Source: JAFAVZ01 sp036009105
Lineage (GTDB): Bacteria > Acidobacteriota > Thermoanaerobaculia > Gp7-AA8
Length of the DNA stretch: 9,486 nucleotides
Direction: 5' to 3'
NCBI GenBank assembly: GCA_036009105.1
Contig: DASYMJ010000070.1
Location: 1 to 9,486 of the forward strand
The translations under genes and the position numbers were made by a program. Within the stretch, counting starts at the first letter, position 1; each line of letters begins with the position of its first letter. Of this stretch, positions 1-6,688 are shown piece by piece. The notes under the pieces are model-generated. The model ran no database searches. It was given only the letters and a program-made list of their open reading frames with translations, and had not been told where the DNA came from.

Positions 1-2
1 AC

Positions 3-50
3 GTGGGGGCCGGCTTCAGCCGGCCCGGGCGGGCTGAAGCCCGCCCCCAC
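3..50. repeat. Near-perfect extragenic palindrome (REP-like)
   Basis: Two 24-base arms (3-26 and 27-50) meet at a CCCGGG centre and match at 22 of 24 positions; the two differences are C/G swaps. Each arm also contains the small palindrome GGCTTCAGCC, and the element is bounded by GTGGGGGC and GCCCCCAC. With no loop it would form a cruciform or a very strong hairpin in either transcript. There is no T-tract, so it is not a classic intrinsic terminator, although it could stop or protect a transcript coming from murE. The form is typical of dispersed extragenic palindromes, but no second copy is present in this window. Confidence 0.75.
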
Positions 51-55
51 ATCGA

Positions 56-167
56 TGTTCTGTTCCGGCCCCGCCGCGTCCCGATCGCCGCCCTTCCCCC
101 GAAGCTGCCCGGCGATCGCCAACCACTCACCCACGCGCGAACTGCCCGACGGAGCCGGAACAGAACA
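56..167. repeat. Nested inverted repeat downstream of murE
   Basis: The 14-base arms at 56-69 and 154-167 (TGTTCTGTTCCGGC and its exact complement) enclose a second inverted pair, CGATCGCCG at 82-90 and CGGCGATCG at 110-118. Together they could fold as one branched structure of about 110 nt. No protein-like reading frame is credible here. The inner arms carry the same GCGATCG core as the heptamer elements at 5583-5689 and 7659-7752, so this may be a degenerate relative of them. Confidence 0.55.
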
Positions 168-175
168 CCTGTTCG
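162..175 (-). promoter_or_regulatory. LexA/SOS-box-like palindrome (weak)
   Basis: On the minus strand the sequence CGAACAGGTGTTCT matches 13 of 14 positions of the Gram-positive type SOS box, CGAACRNRYGTTYC. It lies just downstream of the candidate promoter at 186-215, where a repressor could block transcription. The caution is that GAACA/TGTTC units also form the arms of the surrounding inverted repeat, so the match may be a by-product of that repeat. The LexA motif of this organism is not known from the window. Confidence 0.2.
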
Positions 176-185
176 TGTGCGCTGC

Positions 186-215
186 ATAGTACGGTATTTT
201 CATGATTGATATCAA
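186..215 (-). promoter_or_regulatory. Candidate sigma70-type promoter leaving murE
   Basis: On the minus strand, TTGATA (210-215, five of six to the -35 consensus) is followed after 18 bases by TACTAT (186-191, four of six to the -10 consensus). This is an AT-rich patch in an otherwise GC-rich region. The -35 overlaps the murE stop codon and is half of the palindrome TTGATATCAA (206-215). It would fire towards genes beyond the window start, possibly the rest of the dcw cluster. Confidence 0.35.
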
Positions 216-1654
216 GCTCTATTTTCGTGTCGCTTTTTCAGCGCCAGTTCCGCTTCCTCGCGGTCGTCGAAGTGGTGGATCTGATCGCCCACCACCTGGT
301 ACGTCTCGTGTCCCTTGCCGGCGATGACGATCACGTCGTCGTCTCCGGCATCGCCGATTGCGCGGGCGATCGCCTCCCGCCGGTCCGGCACCGTGGCGAA
401 CTGCCTGCCATGAATGCCCGCCGCGATCTCCTGGAGAATTTGCGCCGGATCTTCGCCGCGCGGGTTGTCGCTGGTGAGCACGACCTGGTCCGCCAGGCGC
501 GCCGCGATCTCCCCCATCTGGGGGCGCTTGCCCTTGTCGCGGTCGCCGCCGCAGCCGAAGAGGATCTTCACCTGATGCCCGCCCGCCAGCTCGCGCACGG
601 CGTGGAGCAGTTTTTCCAGCGCGTCCGGCTTGTGGGCGTAGTCGACGATCACCGTGGGGCCGCCGTCCGTATCGACGCGCTCGAAGCGGCCGCGCACGGC
701 GGCGAGGTTCCGGATGCCCGCCTCGATGGTCGGGATGGGGATGCCGACCGCGAGTGCGGCGCCCATCGCGCCGAGCCAGTTGTACAGATTGGGCAGGCCG
801 AGCAGGCGCGAGTCGACCTGCACGTCGCCTTGCGGCGTGTGCACCGTGCCGCGCAGGCCGCGCACGTCGATGGCGAAGTCGCCGGCCGGGCGGATGTCGC
901 CGCTGCGGCCGAAGCTCACCACCGCCCCTCCCAACTCGTCCGCCAGGCGGCGGCCGTACTCGTCGTCGATGTTGACGATGGCCGTCTTGCGGGTGCGGTC
1001 GATCTGGTCGAAGAGGATGCGCTTCGCGGCAAAGTAGTCGTCGAAGTCCTTGTGAAAGTCGAAGTGGTCCCGGCTGAGGTTCGTGAAGACGGCGGCCGCG
1101 AAGTGGATGCCGTACGTCCGCTTCAGCGCCAAGGCATGGGACGAGACTTCCATCACCGCGTGCTTCACGCCGGCCTCGCGCATGCGGGCGAACCATTCCT
1201 GCAGTACGACGGCGTCCGGCGTAGTGCGATCGGCCACCAGCTTTTCATCACCGGCCCGGTACTCGATCGTTCCGATGAGCCCCACCGGGGCGCCTTCGGC
1301 GTCGAAGACCGACTCGAGCATCTTCGTGGTCGTGGTTTTCCCGGAGGTGCCGGTGACGCCGACGATGGAAAGCCCCTCGGCCGGACGGCCGTAGAAGTTC
1401 GCGGCGATGGTGGCGAGCGCGGCGCGGGCGTCATCCACCTGGATGTCCGCGTCCCCTTCGGAGACGATCGCCACGGCGCCTTTCTGCCGGGCCGACTCGA
1501 TGAAGCGGGCGCCGTCCGTCTGGAAGCCGGCGATGGCCACGAACAGCGAGCCCGGCTGCACCAGACGCGAGTCGGCCGTGACCGCCTGCACGTCGAGGTC
1601 AGGCACGTCCGTCGTGCGCAGCGGCACGCCCCGCAGGAGCTTGGCGAGCTTCAT
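212..1654 (-). CDS. murE: UDP-MurNAc-tripeptide synthetase (meso-DAP adding) MurE
   Basis: A cytoplasmic ATP-dependent ligase that adds the third stem-peptide residue to UDP-MurNAc-L-Ala-D-Glu during peptidoglycan precursor synthesis. The 480 aa are normal for the family. Visible motifs are the Mur ligase P-loop GVTGTSGKTTT (about 99-109), NLSRDHFDFH (192-201) leading to the lysine of FAAKRILF (Lys211, the position carbamylated in E. coli MurE), the C-terminal domain from about 320, DNPR at 396-399 and GKGHE at 447-451. DNPR is the signature of enzymes using meso-diaminopimelate rather than lysine, so the wall is inferred to be DAP type. The ATG overlaps the ftsI stop (ATGA) and has GGAG 8 bases upstream (1663-1666). 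murF, its usual neighbour, does not follow within the remaining 211 bases. Confidence 0.96.
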   Translation of the reverse strand: MKLAKLLRGVPLRTTDVPDLDVQAVTADSRLVQPGSLFVAIAGFQTDGARFIESARQKGAVAIVSEGDADIQVDDARAALATIAANFYGRPAEGLSIVGVTGTSGKTTTTKMLESVFDAEGAPVGLIGTIEYRAGDEKLVADRTTPDAVVLQEWFARMREAGVKHAVMEVSSHALALKRTYGIHFAAAVFTNLSRDHFDFHKDFDDYFAAKRILFDQIDRTRKTAIVNIDDEYGRRLADELGGAVVSFGRSGDIRPAGDFAIDVRGLRGTVHTPQGDVQVDSRLLGLPNLYNWLGAMGAALAVGIPIPTIEAGIRNLAAVRGRFERVDTDGGPTVIVDYAHKPDALEKLLHAVRELAGGHQVKILFGCGGDRDKGKRPQMGEIAARLADQVVLTSDNPRGEDPAQILQEIAAGIHGRQFATVPDRREAIARAIGDAGDDDVIVIAGKGHETYQVVGDQIHHFDDREEAELALKKRHENRA

Positions 1655-3588
1655 CGGCCCGACTCCATCGATAAGGTGATCTGTCTGTTCTCAGGCAAGG
1701 CTTCGCCCGGCAAAGGATTCTGGGTTTGGACCACTCCACTCCCCACCGCCCGCACGTTGAGCCCGGACGCGACCGCTTTGGCCACGGCCGCCCGAGCATC
1801 GAGGCCGCGCAGATCGGGCACGCCGGTCACGCCGCCCGCCGGGGCGGAAGAGTGCGAGAACGCCGCCAACTGGGTCGCCGGCGCGCCGACGGAACGGGTC
1901 GGAATCGACGGCGGGACGCCGAGGTAGCGGAGGGCCCCTTCGGCGATCTCGTGGAAGATCGGCGCCGCGATCGTGCCGCCGTACTGCGCCCCCTTCGGCT
2001 CGTCGATCACGGCCAGGATCACCAGGCGCGGGCGGTCGGCCGGGACGTAGCCGACGAAGGAGGCGATCACCTTGTCCGCCGAGTAGCCGCCGCGCACCGC
2101 TTTCTCCGCCGTGCCGGTCTTGCCGGCCACGATGTGCTCCGCCAGGGCGGCGTTCTGCCCCGTGCCGCGAGCCACGACGGCTTTCAGCATCTCGTTGAGC
2201 ACGGCCGCGGTCTTCTCCGACATCACCCGCACCGGCTTCGGCGGCTCCGGCCGCACGATCACGTTGCCGGCCGGATCGACGACGCGCTCCACGAGCCGCG
2301 GCTCCACGCGCATCCCGCCGTTGGCCACCGCGGCCACGGCGCGGATCAGTTGCAGCGGCGTCACGCCGATCTCCTGGCCGATGGACATGCTCGCGTTGGA
2401 GACCTGCGACCACCTGGCCACGCTGCGCACCAGTCCCGCCGTCTCGCCCGGCAGGGGGATGCCGGTGCGCTCGCCGAAGCCGAACTTGCGGATCCACCGG
2501 TAGAAGCGGTCCTGTCCCACGGCGAGGCCGACCCGGATGGTGCCGACGTTGGAGGAGTGGACGAGCACGTCCTCGAAGGTCATCAGGCCGTAGCGGTTGC
2601 CGCCGTGCTCGTGGATCTCCACGTTCGCGATCTGGATGGAGCCGTTGCCGCAGTCGAGGATCTGGGACGGTGTGACGACCCCTTCTTCCAGGCCCGCCGT
2701 GGCGGTGATGATCTTGAAGGTGGAGCCCGGCTCGTACATCTCCTGCACGTTCCGGTTGCGCCGGGCGGCGGGGGGGAAGTCGCCGAAGTCGTTGGGGTCG
2801 AAGGTGGGCGCGGAGGCCATGGCCAGGATGGCGCCGTCGCGCGGGTCCATCACGATGACCGAGCCGCCGGCGGCGCGGTACTGCTCCATCGCCTTGCCCA
2901 GGGCCCGCTCGGCGATGAACTGGATGACCGAGTCGATGGTGAGCACGACGTCATTGCCGTCGATGGCCCGGTTGGCCCCCTGCCCCCCCATGAGGTACAC
3001 CCCGCGGCGAGCATCGCGAAGCAGCGTCACGCGGCCGGCGCGCCCCTGCACCTGCTCGTCGAAGGATTGCTCGATGCCGCCCAGCCCCTGCCCATCCAGG
3101 CCGACGTAGCCGATGACGTTCGCGGCCAGCGCGGCGCGCGGATACGAGCGGCGGTGGTCCTCGATGAAGTAGATGCCAGGCAGTTTCTTCCGGCGCACCT
3201 CTCCGGTAACGTCGAGCGGCAGCTGCCGCGCCACCCAGGCGAAGCCGCCGCTGCCGCCCAGCCGCTGGGCCAGCTCTTTCGGGTTGGCGATGCCGAGACC
3301 GGGGATGGAGGCAAGCACGCTGGCCGTGGCCTTCGGATCGACGATGGCCTGCGGATCGGCGGCCACCGACTCGGCGGAGATGCTCTCCGCGAGCACGCGG
3401 CCGCGGGCATCGAGGATGGAGCCGCGCACCGGGCTGAGGTCGATGGTCCGCTCCTGCTGCCGCGCCGCGCGCTGCGTGTATTCGGCATGCCGCACGAGCT
3501 GGATCTGGACGAGGCGGGCCACGACCACGACCGCCCAGGCGGTGAGCCCGGCGAACAGGAAGATGACGCGCTTTTGGGAGAGCGTCAT
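1651..3588 (-). CDS. ftsI: Division-specific class B penicillin-binding protein FtsI/PBP3 with a C-terminal PASTA domain
   Basis: A septal peptidoglycan D,D-transpeptidase, 645 aa, anchored by one N-terminal membrane helix (about 8-27) with the rest in the periplasm. The order is a PBP dimerisation domain (about 50-210), then a transpeptidase domain with the three catalytic motifs intact: STFK (Ser289 nucleophile, Lys292), SSN (345-347) and KTGT (490-493). A short linker leads to one PASTA domain (about 587-643; VPDLRGLDARAAVAKA, QTQNPLPGEAL). PASTA tails are usual in SpoVD/PBP2X-type proteins and absent from E. coli FtsI. The start overlaps the ftsL stop (ATGA), with a strong GGAGG at 3596-3600, 7 bases upstream. 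Position directly after ftsL and before murE supports the division role over a sporulation role. Confidence 0.95.
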   Translation of the reverse strand: MTLSQKRVIFLFAGLTAWAVVVVARLVQIQLVRHAEYTQRAARQQERTIDLSPVRGSILDARGRVLAESISAESVAADPQAIVDPKATASVLASIPGLGIANPKELAQRLGGSGGFAWVARQLPLDVTGEVRRKKLPGIYFIEDHRRSYPRAALAANVIGYVGLDGQGLGGIEQSFDEQVQGRAGRVTLLRDARRGVYLMGGQGANRAIDGNDVVLTIDSVIQFIAERALGKAMEQYRAAGGSVIVMDPRDGAILAMASAPTFDPNDFGDFPPAARRNRNVQEMYEPGSTFKIITATAGLEEGVVTPSQILDCGNGSIQIANVEIHEHGGNRYGLMTFEDVLVHSSNVGTIRVGLAVGQDRFYRWIRKFGFGERTGIPLPGETAGLVRSVARWSQVSNASMSIGQEIGVTPLQLIRAVAAVANGGMRVEPRLVERVVDPAGNVIVRPEPPKPVRVMSEKTAAVLNEMLKAVVARGTGQNAALAEHIVAGKTGTAEKAVRGGYSADKVIASFVGYVPADRPRLVILAVIDEPKGAQYGGTIAAPIFHEIAEGALRYLGVPPSIPTRSVGAPATQLAAFSHSSAPAGGVTGVPDLRGLDARAAVAKAVASGLNVRAVGSGVVQTQNPLPGEALPENRQITLSMESGR

Positions 3589-3923
3589 GGCCGCGCCTCC
3601 GTCTGCACCATCACCACGGCCTGCGGCCTGGTGGTCTCGAACCCGAGCGCCACCGCCTTTTTCTCGACCTCGGCCAAAGAGGTCCGGCGGTCGAGCTCCA
3701 GTTGCAGCGCCTTGTTGGCGTCAGAGAGCTGCTTGCGCTGCTGCTGCAGGCGGGTGGCCTCGTGGCCGAGGCGGATCACCTCGAGGTTCTGCCAGGTGAA
3801 GAGGAGCAGGAACGCACCGATCGGAACGCCGAGAGAGAGGACGGCGAGCAGCTCACGAAATCTGCGGCGGTCGCGCTCCCGGACGATGTGGACGTTCTCG
3901 ATCGATTTTTTCTGCGTGTACAT
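3585..3923 (-). CDS. ftsL: FtsL-like cell division protein
   Basis: A small bitopic membrane protein of 112 aa. It has a basic cytoplasmic tail (about 1-24, RERDRRRFR), one membrane helix (about 25-43, LLAVLSLGVPIGAFLLLF) and a periplasmic heptad-rich coiled coil (about 47-90, LQQQRKQLSDANKALQLEL). FtsL proteins diverge strongly, so the call rests on topology, size and position directly before ftsI. In known systems FtsL forms a complex with FtsB and FtsQ that activates the FtsW/FtsI septal synthase. The gene ends in an ATGA overlap with ftsI, implying coupled translation. The ATG at 3923 has no clear Shine-Dalgarno sequence, and the 176 bases upstream hold an inverted repeat rather than the usual tight junction with rsmH. 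Confidence 0.85.
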   Translation of the reverse strand: MYTQKKSIENVHIVRERDRRRFRELLAVLSLGVPIGAFLLLFTWQNLEVIRLGHEATRLQQQRKQLSDANKALQLELDRRTSLAEVEKKAVALGFETTRPQAVVMVQTEARP

Positions 3924-3932
3924 GACGGAACC

Positions 3933-4086
3933 CGGAACCAGGAAACAAGGGTGAAGATCTGCCTACGCGCGCGGCACCGAGAGCCATCCACACACACCCA
4001 CGCTCCACGCTCCACCCCTCCCGAGCCCCCGCCACCACGCTCACACCCAACCCTTCCCCAACCTTCACCCTTGCTCCCTGCCTCCG
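3933..4086. repeat. Inverted-repeat element between rsmH and ftsL
   Basis: The 24-base arms at 3933-3956 and 4063-4086 match at 20 of 24 positions, with a perfect 11-base core (CAAGGGTGAAG / CTTCACCCTTG). Three of the four mismatches become G-U pairs in minus-strand RNA, so the hairpin is favoured in the dcw transcript. The 106-base middle is rich in short iterations such as CACGCTC repeated twice (minus strand GTGGAGC). The element fills most of the rsmH-ftsL gap and contains no plausible gene. Its layout (inverted arms, short repeats, about 150 bp) recalls the elements at 5583-5689 and 7659-7752, although the sequence is unrelated. Confidence 0.6.
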
Positions 4087-4099
4087 AGCAAGCACTGCC

Positions 4100-5020
4100 T
4101 CACACCTTCTCCGCGGCCCGCAGCTTCGCGCTGCGCGACCGTGGATTGCGATCCACTTCCTCCTCCGAAGCAGTCACCGGCCTTCCGGTCAGAATCCTGA
4201 CCACCTCCTTCGCCCCGCATCCGCACACCGGCATGCCCGGCGGGCAGGTGCACTCCCCTTCCAGCCTGCGGAACGCGCGCTTGACGATGCGGTCCTCGAG
4301 GGAGTGGAAGGAGATGACGGCGATGCGCGCGTGCGGCTCCAGCACCGAGACCGCGTCGTCGAGGAACCGGTCGAGACCGACCAGCTCCTCGTTCGTCGCG
4401 ATGCGCAGCGCCTGGAAGGTGAGCGTCGCCGGATCGATCTCGTGCTTCCTGCCCCGCTTGACCGTGCGGATCACCTCCGCCAGTTGCGTCGTGGTCTCGA
4501 TCCTCGCCTCCACTCGCACTTCGACGATCGCCCGTGCGATGCGGCGCGCCATCGGCTCCTCGCCGTAGTCGCGCAGGATGCGCGCGAGCTCGAATTCATC
4601 GAGACCGTTGACGAGGTCCGCCGCGGTCGTGCCCTCCGTTCCCATGCGCATATCGAGGGGCGCGTCGTAGCGGAAGGAGAAGCCGCGTTGGGCGTTATCG
4701 AGTTGCATCGAGGAGACGCCGAGGTCGGCGACGAGGCCGCTGACCTGGTCGACGTTCGACTGCTTCAGGATGTCAATGAGCGACTCGTGACGGCCGCGGT
4801 GGAACGTCACGCGATCTCCGAATCCAGCCAGCCGCTCCCGCGAGCGGCGAAGCGCCTCCGGGTCGCGGTCGATGGCAATCAGCCGCGCGCCCGGGTAGCG
4901 CTCCAGAAGTCCCTCCGCGTGCCCGCCGAGGCCTACCGTGGCATCGACGAGAGTGCCGTCGTCACGCGACGGGCGGAGAGCTTCGATGACTTCGTTGTAA
5001 AGAACCGGCTCGTGCTTCAC
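4100..5020 (-). CDS. rsmH: 16S rRNA (cytosine(1402)-N(4))-methyltransferase RsmH (MraW)
   Basis: A cytoplasmic SAM-dependent enzyme that N4-methylates C1402 of 16S rRNA in the decoding centre, 306 aa, a usual length. Landmarks are HEPVLYNEVIEALRP at the N-terminus, the SAM-binding segment DATVGLGGHAEGLL (26-39), AIDRDPEAL (49-57), GLVADLGVSSMQLD (95-108), GFSFRYDAPLDMRM (113-126), VISFHSLEDRIVK (235-247) and the CTCPPGMPVCGC patch with Cys257/259/266/268, common in the family. The start is GTG, 3 bases after the mraZ stop, without a good Shine-Dalgarno sequence at normal spacing, which suggests coupling to mraZ. Second gene of the dcw cluster, its standard place. Confidence 0.96.
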   Translation of the reverse strand: MKHEPVLYNEVIEALRPSRDDGTLVDATVGLGGHAEGLLERYPGARLIAIDRDPEALRRSRERLAGFGDRVTFHRGRHESLIDILKQSNVDQVSGLVADLGVSSMQLDNAQRGFSFRYDAPLDMRMGTEGTTAADLVNGLDEFELARILRDYGEEPMARRIARAIVEVRVEARIETTTQLAEVIRTVKRGRKHEIDPATLTFQALRIATNEELVGLDRFLDDAVSVLEPHARIAVISFHSLEDRIVKRAFRRLEGECTCPPGMPVCGCGAKEVVRILTGRPVTASEEEVDRNPRSRSAKLRAAEKV

Positions 5021-5023
5021 GGC

Positions 5024-5476
5024 TCATACGCCATGGAGCTCGAGCTCCTTGTAGTCGTCACTGGTGAGCGGCGTCTCGTTCAGCCGTTTCTGGATCCGCT
5101 CCTCGTTCCAGACGATGAGGTGGTCCTGGTTGCCGATGACCACCACGTCGTCCGTGATGCCGGCCACGTTGCGCAGCACCGTTGGGACGAGGACGCGGCC
5201 CTGGGGGTCGATGCTCGACGCCTGGCCGTAGTAGTTGACGCGCTCCAGGATCTTCATCTTGGCCACGGAAGAGGAGGGCACCTTGGCCAGCCGGGCCTGG
5301 TAGTCGTGCCAGACGGGCATGGGATAGATGAGGGCGCGCTCGCCGTCCTGGGAGGTGATGAAGCAGTCCTGACCGAAACGCTCTTCAATGATCTTGCGGA
5401 AAGTAGCCGGGATCTTCAGGCGACCTTTGTCGTCGACCTTGGCCGGGGCATGCCCCATGAGAACGGTGAGTTCCAC
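5024..5476 (-). CDS. mraZ: Transcriptional regulator MraZ
   Basis: A DNA-binding regulator of the dcw cluster, 150 aa. It has two tandem AbrB-like (SpoVT/AbrB fold) half-repeats marked by DDKGRLKIPATFR (about 15-27) and DPQGRVLVPTVLR (about 90-102); family members assemble into ring-shaped oligomers that bind tandem repeats upstream of their own gene. The segment LERVNYYGQASSID is typical of the family. The chosen start is GTG at 5476, with a GAAGGG purine run about 11 bases upstream. An in-frame ATG (start base 5458, giving MGHAPAKVDD) is a shorter alternative that fits the usual N-terminal length and cannot be excluded. Four GTGG boxes lie 51-84 bases upstream of the GTG, implying autoregulation. 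Confidence 0.95.
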   Translation of the reverse strand: MELTVLMGHAPAKVDDKGRLKIPATFRKIIEERFGQDCFITSQDGERALIYPMPVWHDYQARLAKVPSSSVAKMKILERVNYYGQASSIDPQGRVLVPTVLRNVAGITDDVVVIGNQDHLIVWNEERIQKRLNETPLTSDDYKELELHGV

Positions 5477-5520
5477 GACCTGTAGAGCCCTTCACGCCAT
5501 TTTCCGCGTTCGGATGGGAT

Positions 5521-5549
5521 GTTGTACCACTTTTGGCCACTGTCGTCCA
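5521..5549 (-). promoter_or_regulatory. Candidate mraZ (dcw) promoter
   Basis: On the minus strand, TGGACG (5544-5549, four of six to -35) is followed after 17 bases by TACAAC (5521-5526, four of six to -10). Transcription would start near 5514, giving a leader of about 38 nt before the mraZ GTG. Both hexamers are only moderate, but the spacing is ideal and the core lies inside the MraZ box array, as expected for a repressed promoter. Confidence 0.45.
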
Positions 5550-5560
5550 CAAATATCCAC
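5527..5560 (-). promoter_or_regulatory. MraZ operator: four GTGG boxes at a 10-bp period
   Basis: Read on the minus strand, GTGG occurs at 5557-5560, 5547-5550, 5537-5540 and 5527-5530, each exactly 10 bp apart, so all boxes lie on one face of the helix. E. coli MraZ is known to bind tandem TGGG-type repeats with the same period upstream of mraZ. The boxes overlap the candidate -35 and spacer, so binding would block the polymerase. The variable 6-base spacers (ATATTT, ACGACA, CCAAAA) show that only the box is conserved, as expected of a protein-binding array. Confidence 0.85.
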
Positions 5561-5582
5561 TCGGTGGAGCCAGCGGCGGGTG

Positions 5583-5689
5583 GCGAGCAGCGATCAGCGA
5601 TCGGCGATCAGGAGGACGGGACTGACAGCAGGCAGGAGAACAAACCGGGGCCAGGTTCTCCCGATCGCCGATCGCTGCTCGCTGCTCGC
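5583..5689. repeat. Heptamer inverted-repeat element, copy 1
   Basis: The arms at 5583-5617 and 5655-5689 are reverse complements with three differences over 35 bases. They are built of 7-base units of the form GCGATCR or GCGAGCA, separated by a 37-base spacer. The repeat occupies most of the space between the mraZ operator and the coding remnant at 5703. It shares the unit, the arm order and a GGTTCTCC tract beside the right arm with copy 2 at 7659-7752. It would form a long hairpin in any transcript reading through from the gene at 5919-6686 towards mraZ, and could insulate the two operons. Confidence 0.8.
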
Positions 5690-5702
5690 TGCCTCCCGCC
5701 CC

Positions 5703-5881
5703 GTTTGCGCCTTCGTCCTCACCATCGACACCGAGCCGGACGAGCGGGTGCCGGTGGCGGGTGGGCGGGCGGAGCGGAGCGGCCTCGCGCACACCATCGA
5801 GCGGCTGGAGGCGTTGCGCGGGCGGCATCCCCGGCGCGACGGTTCAGCTGGTTCGTGACCTCGCAACCGCTGATGGCGTGG
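5703..5881 (+). pseudogene. Frameshifted N-terminal remnant, possibly polysaccharide deacetylase-like
   Basis: A short coding-like stretch with strong G/C third positions. From 5703 the frame reads VCAFVLTIDTEPDER, then GLAHTIERLEALRGRHP, and stops at 5856-5858. Shifting frame near 5835 continues with RFSWFVTSQPLMAW to about 5881. The LTIDTEPD segment followed by an F-S-W-F strand is reminiscent of the NodB-type polysaccharide deacetylase N-terminus (first metal-binding Asp region, second strand). There is no start codon at the expected place (GTT where ATG or GTG might be), one frameshift, and nothing beyond about 60 residues. The heptamer element ends only 13 bases upstream. The family call rests on short motifs only. 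Confidence 0.35.
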
Positions 5882-5918
5882 CCGCGTTCGAGCAGAACCT
5901 CGCCGGCGCGGAGTCGTT

Positions 5919-6686
5919 TCAGCGGCGCTTCGTCACGACCACCGTGGCCGTCGCGCCGCGAGGGCCGCTCACGGTGATGTCGACGAATGCGCAGGAGTCG
6001 GGGAACACGACGTTTCCCGGCGCGACCGTGCGCGGCTCCTGACCGCACGCCCCGAAAGAGACCTCGACGCCGGTGGGGGCGGGCGTGCCGTTCACCACGC
6101 TCAGGAAGCACTTGCGCGGGAAGCCCTTGGGCAGAACGACCGACTGCTCGAAGAACTCCCGCGGGTCATTGCGCGACTTCGTCACCGTGATGGCGGCGCC
6201 GAGGCCCGGCATCGCCGTTTCCGCGAACCGGCCTGCCTGGATCTTCCGGATGACCGGCTTCGTCCCGTCCGCCGAGCGTTCCAGGATCTCCGGCACGCCG
6301 TCGCCATCGAGATCGACAAAGTCCGCCTGCTCATTCGTCACGCCGAGCCGCGTGAACGAAGTGCCGTCCCAGCTGAGGACGTCCAGCGACGTGCCGCGAA
6401 CGGTGGACGGCAGCACGGAGAGGATCTCCGGCCGGCCGTCGCCGGTGACGTCGCGCACCTGGACGATGCTCACCGCGCCGTTCTCCAGGGAGGCGAGGTG
6501 CTGCAGCGAGCCGTCGGCCGCGACGGCGAACGCCGCGATGCCGGCAACACCCTCACCATTGGCGAGCGTGGCGATGATCGTCCGCGGCTTGCCGTCCGGC
6601 CAGAGATCGTAGACGGCGTAGCGCGGCACATACTCATCGCCGCGGAGGCCCGAGGCGACGAGGAGCAGCAGCGCGAGCAGCTTCAC
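5919..6686 (-). CDS. Secreted FG-GAP/VCBS-like repeat protein of unknown function
   Basis: 255 aa with an N-terminal export signal (MKLLALLLLVASGLRG, cleavage probably near residue 16), so it acts outside the cytoplasm. Two Asp-rich loops, VTGDGRPEIL (80-89) and DLDGDGVPEIL (125-135), match the calcium-binding motif of FG-GAP/VCBS beta-propeller blades. Only two clear loops are seen, too few for a complete propeller. The C-terminal part (about 175-255) is strand-rich, with three cysteines (193, 214, 232) and an ending like VDITVSGPRGATATVVVTK, plausibly a small Ig-like domain. The start is GTG (6684-6686), 2 bases after the preceding gene's stop, which suggests coupled translation. No substrate or partner can be assigned. 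Confidence 0.75.
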   Translation of the reverse strand: MKLLALLLLVASGLRGDEYVPRYAVYDLWPDGKPRTIIATLANGEGVAGIAAFAVAADGSLQHLASLENGAVSIVQVRDVTGDGRPEILSVLPSTVRGTSLDVLSWDGTSFTRLGVTNEQADFVDLDGDGVPEILERSADGTKPVIRKIQAGRFAETAMPGLGAAITVTKSRNDPREFFEQSVVLPKGFPRKCFLSVVNGTPAPTGVEVSFGACGQEPRTVAPGNVVFPDSCAFVDITVSGPRGATATVVVTKRR

Positions 6687-6688
6687 TG

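Noticed and set aside
1..203. Minus-strand frame beginning MKIPYYAAHTNR just after murE and open to the window edge
   Set aside because: No Shine-Dalgarno sequence, does not resemble MurF, and most of it reads through the palindromes at 3-50 and 56-167.
206..1927. Long plus-strand open frame opposite murE (573 aa), and similar ones at 1726-3954 and 4304-5485
   Set aside because: They lie antisense to genes with clear family motifs. Their composition (Arg/Ala/His/Asp/Val-rich) is what high-GC coding DNA gives on the opposite strand.
5583..5689. Short repeats read as a CRISPR array
   Set aside because: Units are 7 bp and contiguous without unique spacers of regular length, and no cas genes are present.
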